The notes under the pieces are model-generated. The model was not told where the DNA came from and did not search any database. It saw only the letters and a list, made by a program, of their open reading frames with translations. Of a stretch of 13,278 nucleotides of DNA, positions 1-7,421 are shown one piece after another (the stretch's first letter is position 1; each line of letters opens with the position of its first letter). The stretch covers positions 1 through 13,278 of the forward strand of contig DBFWVW010000086.1 of NCBI GenBank assembly GCA_048217285.1, written 5' to 3'. Made by a program: the position numbers and the translations under genes. The DNA comes from CAG-103 sp048217285. GTDB taxonomy: Bacteria; Bacillota; Clostridia; Oscillospirales; Oscillospiraceae.

Positions 1-84
1 GACGACAAAAGAAAAGCCGCCGATGGTTTGATCTCTACGATCAAGGCCACCAGCGACCGTGTTCAGATAGAGTGGAAAATCTGA
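1..84 (+). CDS. C-terminal tail of an unidentified protein, possibly a recombinase (partial)
   Basis: Frame 1 is open from the first base to a TGA at 82-84 and encodes 27 residues ending in DRVQIEWKI. The charged helix followed by an alternating beta-strand-like end resembles the extreme C-termini of large serine recombinases of Firmicutes mobile elements, but this is recollection of style, not a domain match. The stop codon lies in the loop of a hairpin (66-99), as expected for a gene end. The position next to the abnormal end of ppdK fits an integrase lying beside its attachment site. The rest of the gene is outside the window, so the identity is uncertain; that it is a real coding tail is more likely than its exact family. 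Confidence 0.4.
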   Translation, partial: DDKRKAADGLISTIKATSDRVQIEWKI

Positions 85-99
85 CATTTCCGCTCTATC
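66..99 (+). terminator. Hairpin over the stop codon of the left-edge gene
   Basis: GATAGAGTGGAAA (66-78) pairs with TTTCCGCTCTATC (87-99) at 12 of 13 positions, and the odd pair is a G-U in RNA. The 8-base loop contains the TGA stop at 82-84. A T-rich but broken tract follows (about 106-124). It is probably an intrinsic terminator for the left-edge gene; it could also be a recombinase-related inverted repeat. Confidence 0.5.
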
Positions 100-125
100 G
101 CCCCTCATTTCTATTTTATCTTGTT

Positions 126-140
126 TGTACCCCTTGTACA
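126..140. repeat. Short inverted repeat TGTAC-5-GTACA
   Basis: Two perfect 5-base arms, TGTAC and GTACA, flank CCCTT. It lies between two larger hairpins in the AT-rich left end. It is too short to stand alone as evidence of a binding site, but it adds to the density of dyad symmetry here. Confidence 0.3.
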
Positions 141-141
141 C

Positions 142-173
142 TGATGTTTATGATTATTTAGATATAAACATCA
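142..173. repeat. 9-base perfect inverted repeat around the stop of the - strand frame
   Basis: TGATGTTTA (142-150) is the exact reverse complement of TAAACATCA (165-173). The 14-base loop holds the TAA stop (158-160, - strand) of the frame ending there. There is no T-tract on either side, so it is a weak terminator at best. It could instead be a recombinase-binding dyad near an attachment site. Confidence 0.5.
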
Positions 174-298
174 ACGGTCAAATCTTCCCATTGATTTTTT
201 CTAAGATAGCCACCATTCGCTCTGCGGAAAGCCTGTGCTTCCTCAAAGCCTATGGTAAAAGTCCAAAATGGTTTTCGCCTATCTTTGTGATATAGCTG
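158..298 (-). pseudogene. C-terminal fragment of an unknown protein, 5' end missing at the ppdK junction
   Basis: On the - strand an open frame ends at TAA 158-160. Its last ~46 residues have ordinary protein composition, for example FWTFTIGFEEAQAFRR and NQWEDLTVDVYI, whereas upstream of about base 298 the same frame becomes the low-complexity, Arg/Ser-rich shadow of ppdK. No start codon with a ribosome site lies inside the protein-like part. The simplest reading is that the front of this gene lay elsewhere, for example across the attachment site in the circular form of a mobile element, and was cut off at the junction with ppdK. I do not recognise the family. It might instead be a chance open frame. 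Confidence 0.4.
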
Positions 299-2939
299 CC
301 TGCGCGGCGGCGAGGCGGGCGATCGGCACACGGAACGGCGAGCAGGACACATAGTCCAGGCCGACCTTGTGGCAGAACGCGATGGAAGACGGATCGCCGC
401 CGTGCTCACCGCAGATACCGAGCTCGAGACCCGGATTCGTCTGACGGCCGAGCTTACAGGCCATCTCCACGAGCTTGCCGACGCCGTTGACGTCCAGATG
501 CTGGAACGGGTCGTTCTCGTAGATCTTGGTGTCGTAATACGCGCCGAGGAACTTCGCGGCGTCGTCACGGCTGAAGCCGAAGGTCATCTGCGTCAGGTCG
601 TTCGTGCCGAAGCTGAAGAAGTCCGCCTCTTCGGCGATCTCGTCGGCCGTGAGTGCGGCGCGCGGGATCTCGATCATGGTACCGACGTGGTACTTCATGT
701 CCACGCCCGCCTCTTTGATCAGCGCATCCGCCGTGCGGACGACGATGTCCTTGATGAACTTGAGCTCCTTGCGCTCGCCGACCAGTGGGATCATGATGTA
801 TGGCGTGATCATCTTGCCGGTCTCCACACTGACCTTGAGCGCCGCCTTGATGACAGCATTGGTCTGCATTTCGGCGATCTCCGGATAAGTGACACAAAGG
901 CGGCAGCCGCGGTGGCCCATCATGGGGTTGAACTCGTGCAGGGACACGACAACGTCCTGCAGCTCGTCAAACGTCATGCACATCTCCTGTGCCAGCTCCT
1001 CGATGTCCGCCTTCTGGGTGGGCAGGAACTCGTGCAGCGGAGGATCAAGATAACGGATGGTCATCGGGCGAGTACCCATGATGCGGTACATGGCCTCAAA
1101 ATCGCCCTGCTGGAACGGTTCGACCTTCGCCAGCGCGACCTTGCGCTCCTCGACAGTGCGGGCGCAGATCATCTCGCGGACGGCCTTGATGCGGTCCTCG
1201 GCGAAGAACATATGCTCCGTGCGGCAAAGGCCAATACCCTCGGCGCCAAGATCGACCGCCTGCTGCGCGTCGCGCGGGTTGTCGGCGTTGGCCTCGACAT
1301 TCAGATGGCGGGCGGCATCGGCCCAAGTCATGAGGCGGTTGAAATTCTTGTTGCCGGTGGCGGCGACGGTCGGGATCTGGCCGGCATAGATGTTGCCGGT
1401 GCTGCCGTCGAGGGAGATCCAGTCGCCCTCCGTGAAGCGGTGCCCGTTGATTTCAAAAGCCTTGTCGGCATAACTGATGTGAACCGTGTTGTCATTGCCG
1501 CAGCCGGAGACGCAGCAGGTGCCCATGCCGCGGGCAACGACGGCCGCGTGGCTGGTCATGCCGCCGCGCACGGTCAAAATACCCTGCGAGACCTGCATAC
1601 CCACGATGTCCTCGGGGCTGGTCTCAAGACGGACGAGCACGACCTTCGGCATGGTCTTGTTCTTGACGGCTTCCTCGGCCTCCTCGGCAGAGAACACGAC
1701 CTGACCGCAGGCAGAGCCGGGAGACGCGGCAAGGCCCTTGCCGATGACCTCTGCCCGCTTGAGTGCCTCGGCGTCAAACTGCGGGTGCAGGAGCGTATCG
1801 AGCTGCTTGGGTTCGACGCGCAGCACGGCCTCGCGCTCGGTGATCATGCCCTCGTCAACGAGGTCGCACGCGATCTGCAGCGCCGCCTGTGCGGTGCGCT
1901 TGCCGTTGCGGGTCTGGAGCATATAGAGCTTGCCGTCCTCGATGGTGAACTCCATATCCTGCATATCCTTGAAATAGTGCTCCAGACGGTTGGCGATTGC
2001 GACAAACTCGTCATACACCTCCGGCATCTGCTCCTGCAGGTGGCTGATCGGGCTCGGAGTGCGCACACCGGCAACGACGTCCTCGCCCTGCGCATTGATG
2101 AGGTACTCGCCCATGAGCTTCTTCGCGCCCGTGGCCGGGTCGCGCGTGAAAGCCACGCCCGTGCCGGAACGGTCGCCGGAGTTGCCGAACGCCATCTGCT
2201 GGACGTTGACAGCTGTGCCCCACTCATAGGGGATCTCGTTCATCTTGCGGTAGACGTTCGCGCGCGGGTTATCCCAGCTGCGGAACACCGCCTTGACCGC
2301 CTCGATGAGCTGCTCATTCGGATCCTGCGGGAAGGGCTTGTGCTCATTGTCCTCATAAATCTTCTTGAAGACGACGACCAGCTGCTTGAGATCGTCCGCG
2401 TCCAGATCGACATCGTTCGTGACGCCCTTGGCGGCCTTCATCTTGTCGATCTCTTCCTCAAACAGGCTCTTGGATACGCCCATGACGACGTCCGCAAACA
2501 TCTGCACGAAGCGGCGGTAGCTGTCGTAGGCAAAGCGGGGGTTACCGGTCTTTTTGGCCAGGCCCTCGACGGACGCATCGTTCAGGCCCAGATTGAGGAT
2601 GGTGTCCATCATGCCGGGCATGGACTGGCGCGCGCCGGAGCGCACAGCCACCAGCAGAGGGTTGTTCACATCGCCGAGCTTCTTGCCGGTCAGCTCTTCA
2701 AGGCCCTTGACGTGCGCAAAAATATCCGCCTGGATCTCCGCATTGATCTGGCGGCCGTCCGCGTAATACTGCGTGCAGGCCTCGGTCGTGATCGTAAAGC
2801 CCTGCGGCACCGGCATACCGGCCGCGGTCATCTCCGCCAGGCCGGAGCCTTTGCCACCGAGCGTGTTGCGCATGGCGGTCTTGTCACCGCCGAATGCCTG
2901 ACTGCCTTCGCTGAAATAATACAGATACTTTTTGCTCAT
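279..2939 (-). CDS. ppdK: Pyruvate, phosphate dikinase
   Basis: PPDK interconverts ATP, pyruvate and phosphate with AMP, phosphoenolpyruvate and pyrophosphate in the cytoplasm, serving PPi-linked glycolysis or PEP synthesis in anaerobes. The 886-residue product is close to the usual 870-890. Domains follow the family order: an N-terminal ATP-grasp domain with GGKGSGL near residue 28; the swivelling phosphohistidine domain with GGMTSHAAV, catalytic His464; and a C-terminal PEP/pyruvate TIM barrel with GICGEHGG, whose Cys843 is the general acid/base position. The start is set by an AGGTGGA-like site, here GGAGGT (2946-2951), six bases from ATG. The C-terminus RLAAAQAAI is normal for the family, but the final Ser-Gln-Arg and the stop lie in AT-rich DNA that looks foreign, so an insertion seems to have replaced the last few codons without removing a catalytic part. 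Confidence 0.97.
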   Translation of the reverse strand: MSKKYLYYFSEGSQAFGGDKTAMRNTLGGKGSGLAEMTAAGMPVPQGFTITTEACTQYYADGRQINAEIQADIFAHVKGLEELTGKKLGDVNNPLLVAVRSGARQSMPGMMDTILNLGLNDASVEGLAKKTGNPRFAYDSYRRFVQMFADVVMGVSKSLFEEEIDKMKAAKGVTNDVDLDADDLKQLVVVFKKIYEDNEHKPFPQDPNEQLIEAVKAVFRSWDNPRANVYRKMNEIPYEWGTAVNVQQMAFGNSGDRSGTGVAFTRDPATGAKKLMGEYLINAQGEDVVAGVRTPSPISHLQEQMPEVYDEFVAIANRLEHYFKDMQDMEFTIEDGKLYMLQTRNGKRTAQAALQIACDLVDEGMITEREAVLRVEPKQLDTLLHPQFDAEALKRAEVIGKGLAASPGSACGQVVFSAEEAEEAVKNKTMPKVVLVRLETSPEDIVGMQVSQGILTVRGGMTSHAAVVARGMGTCCVSGCGNDNTVHISYADKAFEINGHRFTEGDWISLDGSTGNIYAGQIPTVAATGNKNFNRLMTWADAARHLNVEANADNPRDAQQAVDLGAEGIGLCRTEHMFFAEDRIKAVREMICARTVEERKVALAKVEPFQQGDFEAMYRIMGTRPMTIRYLDPPLHEFLPTQKADIEELAQEMCMTFDELQDVVVSLHEFNPMMGHRGCRLCVTYPEIAEMQTNAVIKAALKVSVETGKMITPYIMIPLVGERKELKFIKDIVVRTADALIKEAGVDMKYHVGTMIEIPRAALTADEIAEEADFFSFGTNDLTQMTFGFSRDDAAKFLGAYYDTKIYENDPFQHLDVNGVGKLVEMACKLGRQTNPGLELGICGEHGGDPSSIAFCHKVGLDYVSCSPFRVPIARLAAAQAAISQR

Positions 2940-2945
2940 TCCATT

Positions 2946-2951
2946 ACCTCC
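2946..2951 (-). promoter_or_regulatory. Ribosome binding site of ppdK
   Basis: On the - strand this reads GGAGGT, six bases before the ATG at 2939-2937. It fixes the start of ppdK. Confidence 0.85.
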
Positions 2952-2987
2952 ATCTGTTCTGGTTTTTTGCGGTTCCTTTTCGTTTAT

Positions 2988-2996
2988 ATTATATCA
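2988..2996 (-). promoter_or_regulatory. Extended -10 promoter element of ppdK
   Basis: On the - strand the sequence is TGATATAAT, a perfect extended -10 (TG-n-TATAAT), about 50 bases before the start codon. No good -35 box is seen 17 bases upstream, which is usual for extended -10 promoters. The predicted leader is short. Confidence 0.65.
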
Positions 2997-3156
2997 AAGT
3001 CGGCGCGTTCCCGCCAGAACGAATGCGCGCAAAGCCGTCCAAATCTTCACAATATCCAGAAGCGGTTTTTATGCACTTTGCAAGATTATGCCCATATTCG
3101 TAGAATTTTCCGAAACCAAATACAGAATTTATGAATTTCCGTGAATGATGACGGGT

Positions 3157-3229
3157 AAAAATGCAAAAAAACAGCCGCATCGGCTTTTCTCTCCCACCGA
3201 CCGCCTTCATGACACAGTTTTGCATTTTT
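3157..3229. repeat. 12-base perfect inverted repeat in the ppdK/lipase 1 intergenic region
   Basis: AAAAATGCAAAA (3157-3168) and TTTTGCATTTTT (3218-3229) are exact reverse complements separated by 49 bases. Inside lies a small stem AGCCG-CAT-CGGCT (3173-3185) followed by TTTT. The right arm overlaps the candidate -35 of lipase 1. This could be an operator pair for looping or the remnant of an inserted element. Confidence 0.5.
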
Positions 3230-3248
3230 CGCAGCCGCGATGCATTAT
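3220..3248 (+). promoter_or_regulatory. Candidate promoter of lipase 1
   Basis: TTGCAT (3220-3225), 17 bases, then CATTAT (3243-3248). The -35 and spacing parallel the stronger TTGCAA-17-TATAAT promoters of lipases 2 and 3, but the -10 is poor. TGCATT recurs at 3221, 3241 and 3252. Elsewhere in the 380-base gap between ppdK and lipase 1 (2940-3319) I see only the ppdK promoter, the 12-base inverted repeat and the ribosome site. Confidence 0.3.
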
Positions 3249-3319
3249 AACTGCATTGTAAATCATTAGTGTTATATGGAACGATCTGTGCGATGCATAT
3301 AAAAATGGAGGAGAATACG

Positions 3320-5179
3320 ATGAAACACAGCAAACGATTTCTGTGCCTGCTGCTGACGCTCATTCTGGCGGCGAGCCTGTGCGTCATTCCGGCGGCAGCC
3401 GCAGACCGGACCTGCCCCAGCAGCGAGGAGGACCCGGTCGTGTTCGTGCACGGCCTGATGGGCTGGGGCCAGCGCGCCGGCATCAACAGCATGCTGCCCT
3501 ACTGGGGCATGACCACCGGCAGCCTGACCAGCTACCTCAACTCGCTCGGCTATGAGACATATTCCGCCACCGTCGGTCCGATCTCCAGCGCATGGGACCG
3601 CGCGTGCGAGCTCTATGCCCAGTTCACCGGTACAACGGTCGACTACGGTGCAGCCCACGCCGCAGCGCACGATCACGCCCGCTACGGCATCACCTATGAC
3701 CAGCCGCTCTTTGACGGCTGGGGCACGAAGCGCGCCGTCAACCTCGTCGGCCACAGCTTCGGCGGCGCGACGACCCGTCTGTTTCTCGAACTGATGGCCA
3801 ACGGCAGCGCGGAGGAAGTCGCGGCGGCCAAGGCCGCCGGCACCGCGCCGAGCCCGCTGTTCACCGGCGGAAAGAGCAGCTGGGTACACTCCATGACCGA
3901 GATCGCCGCGCCGCACAACGGCACGACCTTTATCGAGTCCAACGGCACGATCATGGACGTGTCCACGAACCTGGCCGAGTCGCTCGCCAAGGGCTTCGGC
4001 ATCACGGAGATCAAGAATCTCTATGACTTTCAGCTGGAGCAGTTCGGCATCTACAAGGATCCGGATGAGACCGTGCTTGAAACGCTGCAGCGCGTGTTCA
4101 GCACCGATTTCCTGTCGCACAACGACAACGCCTTCCTCGACCTGACGATTGACAAGTCGCTCGAGATCAACGACGGCATCGGCATCGAACCGAACGTCTA
4201 CTATTTCTCCTATGCCGGCAACCAGACCGTGCAGGACCCGGTCTCCGGCAACTACATCCCGTCGGCAAAGATGTGGACACTGTTCTACCCCGGCGCCTAC
4301 AATATGGGCAAATACTATGATAAATACACCGCCGGCGGCTTCTATATCGACCAGAGCTGGCGCCCGAACGACGGCATGGTCAACACCGTGTCCGCCTTCT
4401 ACCCCATCCACAGTGACGGTACCTGCCTGACGAAGGACGGCAAGCAGGGCTGGACGAATTATGACGGCTACTCCAACATCAACTTCCGGCCCGGCATCTG
4501 GTATGTCATGCCCGTACAGTCGTTTGACCACATTCAGTTCGTCGGCGGTATGCTCAACGGCAGCCTCGTCAAGACGCACGCGCTCTACCGCGGCGTCATG
4601 GAGGATATCTACAGCACCTATACCACCGCGCCGACAGACACCGCGTTCCCGTTCACGGACGTGCCGGAGAGCCGCTGGAGTTATCCGTACATCAAGCAGC
4701 TGTATGAAGCCGGTGTTGTGAGCGGCACAACCGCCACGACCTTTGAGCCTACCGGCAGCGTGACCCGCGCGCAGTTCGTGACCATGCTTGCCGGTCTTGC
4801 CGGTGCGGACGTGACATCGTACACCAGCGGCCGGTTCACCGATGTGCCGGCAGACGCCTGGTATGCGCCCTATGTCAACTGGGCAGCCGCGAACGCAATC
4901 GTCAGCGGCACGAGCGCCACAACGTTCGACCCCGCCGCCGAGATCTCGCGCCAGGACATGGCCGTCATGCTCTATCACTACGCACAGCAGTATGATGTCG
5001 CACTCCAGGAGCAGACTGTCGCTCCGTTCACGGACGAGAGCAGCATCGCCGCCTACGCCCTGCCCGCCGTACAGGCACTGCACAGTGCCGGCGTCATCAG
5101 CGGTATGCCCGACGGCAGCTTCCAGCCGTACGCCACCGCCACCCGCGAACAGGCCTGCACCGTGCTGTGTATGCTGTAA
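3320..5179 (+). CDS. Secreted family I.5-like lipase with three SLH domains (lipase 1)
   Basis: A predicted cell-wall-anchored lipase or esterase. The 619-residue product starts with a Sec signal peptide (KHSKR, hydrophobic core, cleavage near residue 27 after AAA). The lipase domain shows the oxyanion-side motif VHGLMGWG near residue 44, nucleophile motif GHSFGG with Ser146, Asp351 in NDGMVNTVS and His404 in DHIQF. Asp93, His113, His119 and probably Asp274 match the zinc ligands of Geobacillus lipases, with the same 20- and 6-residue spacing for the first three. Three SLH repeats begin near residues 443, 505 and 569, with TRAQ/SRQD/TREQ motifs, and should bind secondary cell-wall polymer. 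The ATG at 3320 is preferred over upstream in-frame ATGs because GGAGGAG (3307-3313) lies six bases before it and the signal peptide starts there. It has its own terminator. The substrate is not known. Confidence 0.93.
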   Translation: MKHSKRFLCLLLTLILAASLCVIPAAAADRTCPSSEEDPVVFVHGLMGWGQRAGINSMLPYWGMTTGSLTSYLNSLGYETYSATVGPISSAWDRACELYAQFTGTTVDYGAAHAAAHDHARYGITYDQPLFDGWGTKRAVNLVGHSFGGATTRLFLELMANGSAEEVAAAKAAGTAPSPLFTGGKSSWVHSMTEIAAPHNGTTFIESNGTIMDVSTNLAESLAKGFGITEIKNLYDFQLEQFGIYKDPDETVLETLQRVFSTDFLSHNDNAFLDLTIDKSLEINDGIGIEPNVYYFSYAGNQTVQDPVSGNYIPSAKMWTLFYPGAYNMGKYYDKYTAGGFYIDQSWRPNDGMVNTVSAFYPIHSDGTCLTKDGKQGWTNYDGYSNINFRPGIWYVMPVQSFDHIQFVGGMLNGSLVKTHALYRGVMEDIYSTYTTAPTDTAFPFTDVPESRWSYPYIKQLYEAGVVSGTTATTFEPTGSVTRAQFVTMLAGLAGADVTSYTSGRFTDVPADAWYAPYVNWAAANAIVSGTSATTFDPAAEISRQDMAVMLYHYAQQYDVALQEQTVAPFTDESSIAAYALPAVQALHSAGVISGMPDGSFQPYATATREQACTVLCML

Positions 5180-5192
5180 ATCCCCAATCTGC

Positions 5193-5226
5193 AAATGTCT
5201 CCCGGCTCCGGCCGGGGGACATTTTT
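5193..5226 (+). terminator. Intrinsic terminator of lipase 1
   Basis: A 14-pair stem (5193-5206 with 5211-5224, one G-U) with TCCG loop, GC-rich core CCCGGC/GCCGGG, ends in TTTTT. It begins 14 bases after the stop codon. Confidence 0.93.
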
Positions 5227-5331
5227 GTGCGCGTGCACAGGTGTCCATGCAGCTGCGCGACACATGAAGCCGTGTGTCCAAAAAGCTCACACGTGATTGA
5301 ATCTGGCACAAAATCTTCTGCATTACCCCGA

Positions 5332-5360
5332 TTGCAAACCAATGCGCGCGGAACTATAAT
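5332..5360 (+). promoter_or_regulatory. Promoter of lipase 2
   Basis: TTGCAA (5332-5337), 17 bases, TATAAT (5355-5360). This is a near-consensus vegetative promoter, with the same two boxes and spacing as that of lipase 3. A TGCATT lies 13 bases upstream of the -35. Confidence 0.8.
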
Positions 5361-5374
5361 ACTTAAAAAATAAA

Positions 5375-5390
5375 GCGCGCTGCGGCGCGC
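5375..5390 (+). repeat. GCGCGC hairpin in the leader of lipase 2
   Basis: GCGCGC (5375-5380), TGCG loop, GCGCGC (5385-5390). It sits in the untranslated leader just before the GGAAAGGA ribosome site (5392-5399), so it could influence translation or transcript stability. There is no T-tract, so it is not a terminator. Confidence 0.45.
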
Positions 5391-5413
5391 CGGAAAGGAA
5401 TGTACGCAACAAC

Positions 5414-7309
5414 ATGAAAAAGAGCAAGAAGTTTCTGTGTCTGCTGCTTGCGCTGGTGATGGCCGGGAGTCTGCTGCTCCTGCCGGCAGCCGCCGCGAAT
5501 ACGCAGTCCGGTGCCGAACGCTACCCGACGATTTATGTCCACGGTCTGATGGGCTGGGGCGAACGCGACCAGATCTACGCCGTGACCCCGTACTGGGGCC
5601 TGACGAGCGACCTGATGCCGTATCTGACGAGCAAAGGCTACGAGAGCTACGCCGCCTCCGTCGGCCCGCTTTCGAGCGCGTGGGACCGCGCGTGCGAGCT
5701 CTATGCGCAGCTCACCGGCACGACCGTTGACTACGGCGCCGCCCACGCCGCCGAATACGGCCACGATCGCTACGGCGTGACCTACGACAAGCCGCTGTTT
5801 GAAGGCTGGAGCGCAGACAAGAAGATCAACCTCGTCGGCCACAGCTTCGGCGGCGCGACGATCCGCCTGTTCCTCGACATTTTGGCCGACGGTTCCGCAG
5901 AGGAGCAGGCCGCGGCCAAGGCCGCCGGCACGGAGGTCTCCCCGTTCTTCCAGGGCGGCAAGGCCGACTGGGTCTATTCCCTGACGACACTGGCGGCCCC
6001 GCACAACGGCACGACCTTCCTCGAGTGCTGCGGCGACATGACGCAGTTTGCTGCCGAGGCCTCGACCGCCATGGCGAAACTGCTCGGCATCTCGGACTTC
6101 AAGGGTGTGTATGACTTCCAGCTCGAGCAGTTCGGCTTCTACCGCAAGGATGGCGAGACCGTGCTCGAGGCGCTCGACCGTGTGCTGCACTCGGATTTCC
6201 TGTCGCACAACGACAATGTGTTCCGTGACCTGACGATCGACCGCGCGCTGGAGCTCAACGACGATATTGAGATTCAGCCCAACGTGTACTACTTCTCCTA
6301 TGCCGGCGACAAGACGCGCCAGAGCGCCGTCACCGGCGAGCGCACGTCAGCCGTCGATATGACGCCGCTGTTCGTGCCGTTTGCAAACCAGATGTGCAGC
6401 TACTATGACCAGACGACCGCCGGCGGCTTCCGGATCGACAAGAGCTGGGCACCGAACGACGGCCTCGTGAACACCGTCTCCGCCCTGTACCCGACCGACA
6501 GTGCCGGCCAGTGCCTGACGCAAAACGGCAAAACCGGCTACGTCCAGCAGGACGGCTACTCCAACGTCAACTATCAGCCGGGCGTGTGGAACGTGATGCC
6601 TGTGCGGCACTATGACCACGGCAACTTCATCGCCGGTATGCCGGTGCCCGACCTGTCCTCGCAGAGCACGACGGCCCTACGCCAGTTCTACCTGAGCCTG
6701 ATGGACAGCCTCTCCCACGTGACCGCAGCGCCGGCCACGCCGGATCAGCCGTCCAAGCCCGAGCAGCCCTCCGGCCTGCCGTTCACGGATGTTGCGGCCG
6801 ACCGCTGGAGCTACCCGTATATCAAGCAGCTCTATGATGCCGGTGTCGTTTCCGGCACAAGCGCCACGACCTTTGAGCCGGCCGCGAACGTCACGCGCGC
6901 GCAGTTCGTGACCATGATCGCCGGCCTTGCCGGCGCGGACGTGTCCGGCTATGCGTCCGGCCCGTTCTCCGACGTACCGGCGGGTAGCTGGTATGCGCCC
7001 TACGTCAACTGGGCGGCTGCCAACGGTATCGTCAGCGGCACGAGCGCCACAACGTTTGACCCTGCTGCCGAGATCTCGCGTCAGGACATGGCCGTGATGC
7101 TCTATAACTACACGCAGCAGGCCAGTATGCAGCTGGATCAGACGACGGTCACCGCCTTCACGGATGAGGGCAGCATCGCCGCCTATGCCCTGCCCGCCGT
7201 GCAGGCACTGCACAGCGCCGGTGTCATCAGCGGTATGCCGGACGGCAGCTTCCAGCCGTATGCCACCGCGACGCGCGAGCAGGCCTGCGTGGTGCTGTGC
7301 GCACTGTAA
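5414..7309 (+). CDS. Secreted family I.5-like lipase with three SLH domains (lipase 2)
   Basis: A paralogue of lipase 1, 631 residues, predicted to act on the cell surface. The signal peptide runs through LLLLPAAAAN. The lipase domain has VHGLMGWG, GHSFGG with Ser144, Asp349 in NDGLVNTVS and His402 in YDHGNF. Asp91, His111 and His117 keep the zinc-site spacing. A proline-rich linker (about residues 437-454, with PDQPSKPEQPS) that the other two copies lack joins it to SLH repeats starting near 455, 516 and 580. It is the most divergent copy in the catalytic half, yet its last SLH repeat is nearly identical to that of lipase 1. The ribosome site GGAAAGGA (5392-5399) is unusually far from the ATG (14 bases); the start is kept because the signal peptide begins exactly there. 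Own promoter and terminator; substrate unknown. Confidence 0.93.
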   Translation: MKKSKKFLCLLLALVMAGSLLLLPAAAANTQSGAERYPTIYVHGLMGWGERDQIYAVTPYWGLTSDLMPYLTSKGYESYAASVGPLSSAWDRACELYAQLTGTTVDYGAAHAAEYGHDRYGVTYDKPLFEGWSADKKINLVGHSFGGATIRLFLDILADGSAEEQAAAKAAGTEVSPFFQGGKADWVYSLTTLAAPHNGTTFLECCGDMTQFAAEASTAMAKLLGISDFKGVYDFQLEQFGFYRKDGETVLEALDRVLHSDFLSHNDNVFRDLTIDRALELNDDIEIQPNVYYFSYAGDKTRQSAVTGERTSAVDMTPLFVPFANQMCSYYDQTTAGGFRIDKSWAPNDGLVNTVSALYPTDSAGQCLTQNGKTGYVQQDGYSNVNYQPGVWNVMPVRHYDHGNFIAGMPVPDLSSQSTTALRQFYLSLMDSLSHVTAAPATPDQPSKPEQPSGLPFTDVAADRWSYPYIKQLYDAGVVSGTSATTFEPAANVTRAQFVTMIAGLAGADVSGYASGPFSDVPAGSWYAPYVNWAAANGIVSGTSATTFDPAAEISRQDMAVMLYNYTQQASMQLDQTTVTAFTDEGSIAAYALPAVQALHSAGVISGMPDGSFQPYATATREQACVVLCAL

Positions 7310-7334
7310 CGCGGCGTCCCAGAATCCATAACAT

Positions 7335-7368
7335 TGCCCTCCCGGAACGATCCGGGAGGGCATTTTTT
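7335..7368 (+). terminator. Intrinsic terminator of lipase 2
   Basis: A perfect 12-pair stem (7335-7346 with 7351-7362), ACGA loop, followed by TTTTTT. It lies 25 bases after the stop codon. Confidence 0.95.
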
Positions 7369-7391
7369 GCACCCGTTTGCGCACGCTTCGC

Positions 7392-7421
7392 TTGGATTCT
7401 CCCGGCGGCGCCGCGTACAAT
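7392..7421 (+). promoter_or_regulatory. Candidate promoter of the permease gene
   Basis: TTGGAT (7392-7397), 18 bases, TACAAT (7416-7421). It lies between the lipase 2 terminator and the permease start, about 45 bases before the ATG. The match is moderate. Confidence 0.5.

Noticed and set aside
369..3134. A 921-codon open frame on the + strand across ppdK
   Set aside because: It is exactly antisense to a well-recognised PPDK gene, is rich in His, Ala, Leu, Asp and Val in the manner of reverse-complement GC-rich code, and has no domain motif or ribosome site. It is a shadow of GC-rich third positions.
3173..3188. Small stem AGCCG-CAT-CGGCT plus TTTT as a terminator
   Set aside because: Only five pairs, a 3-base loop, and it lies between divergent genes where no transcript needs to end on the + strand.
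3269..3319. Upstream in-frame start of lipase 1 at 3269
   Set aside because: The extra 17 residues would precede a complete signal peptide, and the GGAGGAG site is correctly placed only for the ATG at 3320.
3348..3385. Lipoprotein signal in lipases 1 and 3 because of the Leu-Cys in the signal peptide
   Set aside because: The residue before the Cys is Leu, not Gly, Ala or Ser, and a normal AAA-type signal peptidase I site follows. Anchoring is better explained by the SLH repeats.
4646..5179. SLH repeats as a tandem DNA repeat or CRISPR-like array
   Set aside because: The periodicity is protein-level SLH homology of about 55-65 codons, with diverged DNA and no regular spacers.
3272..5323. A 683-codon open frame on the - strand across lipase 1
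   Set aside because: It is antisense to lipase 1 and has shadow-type composition. Similar antisense frames occur opposite lipases 2 and 3 (5363-6208, 6677-7669, 10416-11672), which follows from the paralogy of the real genes.
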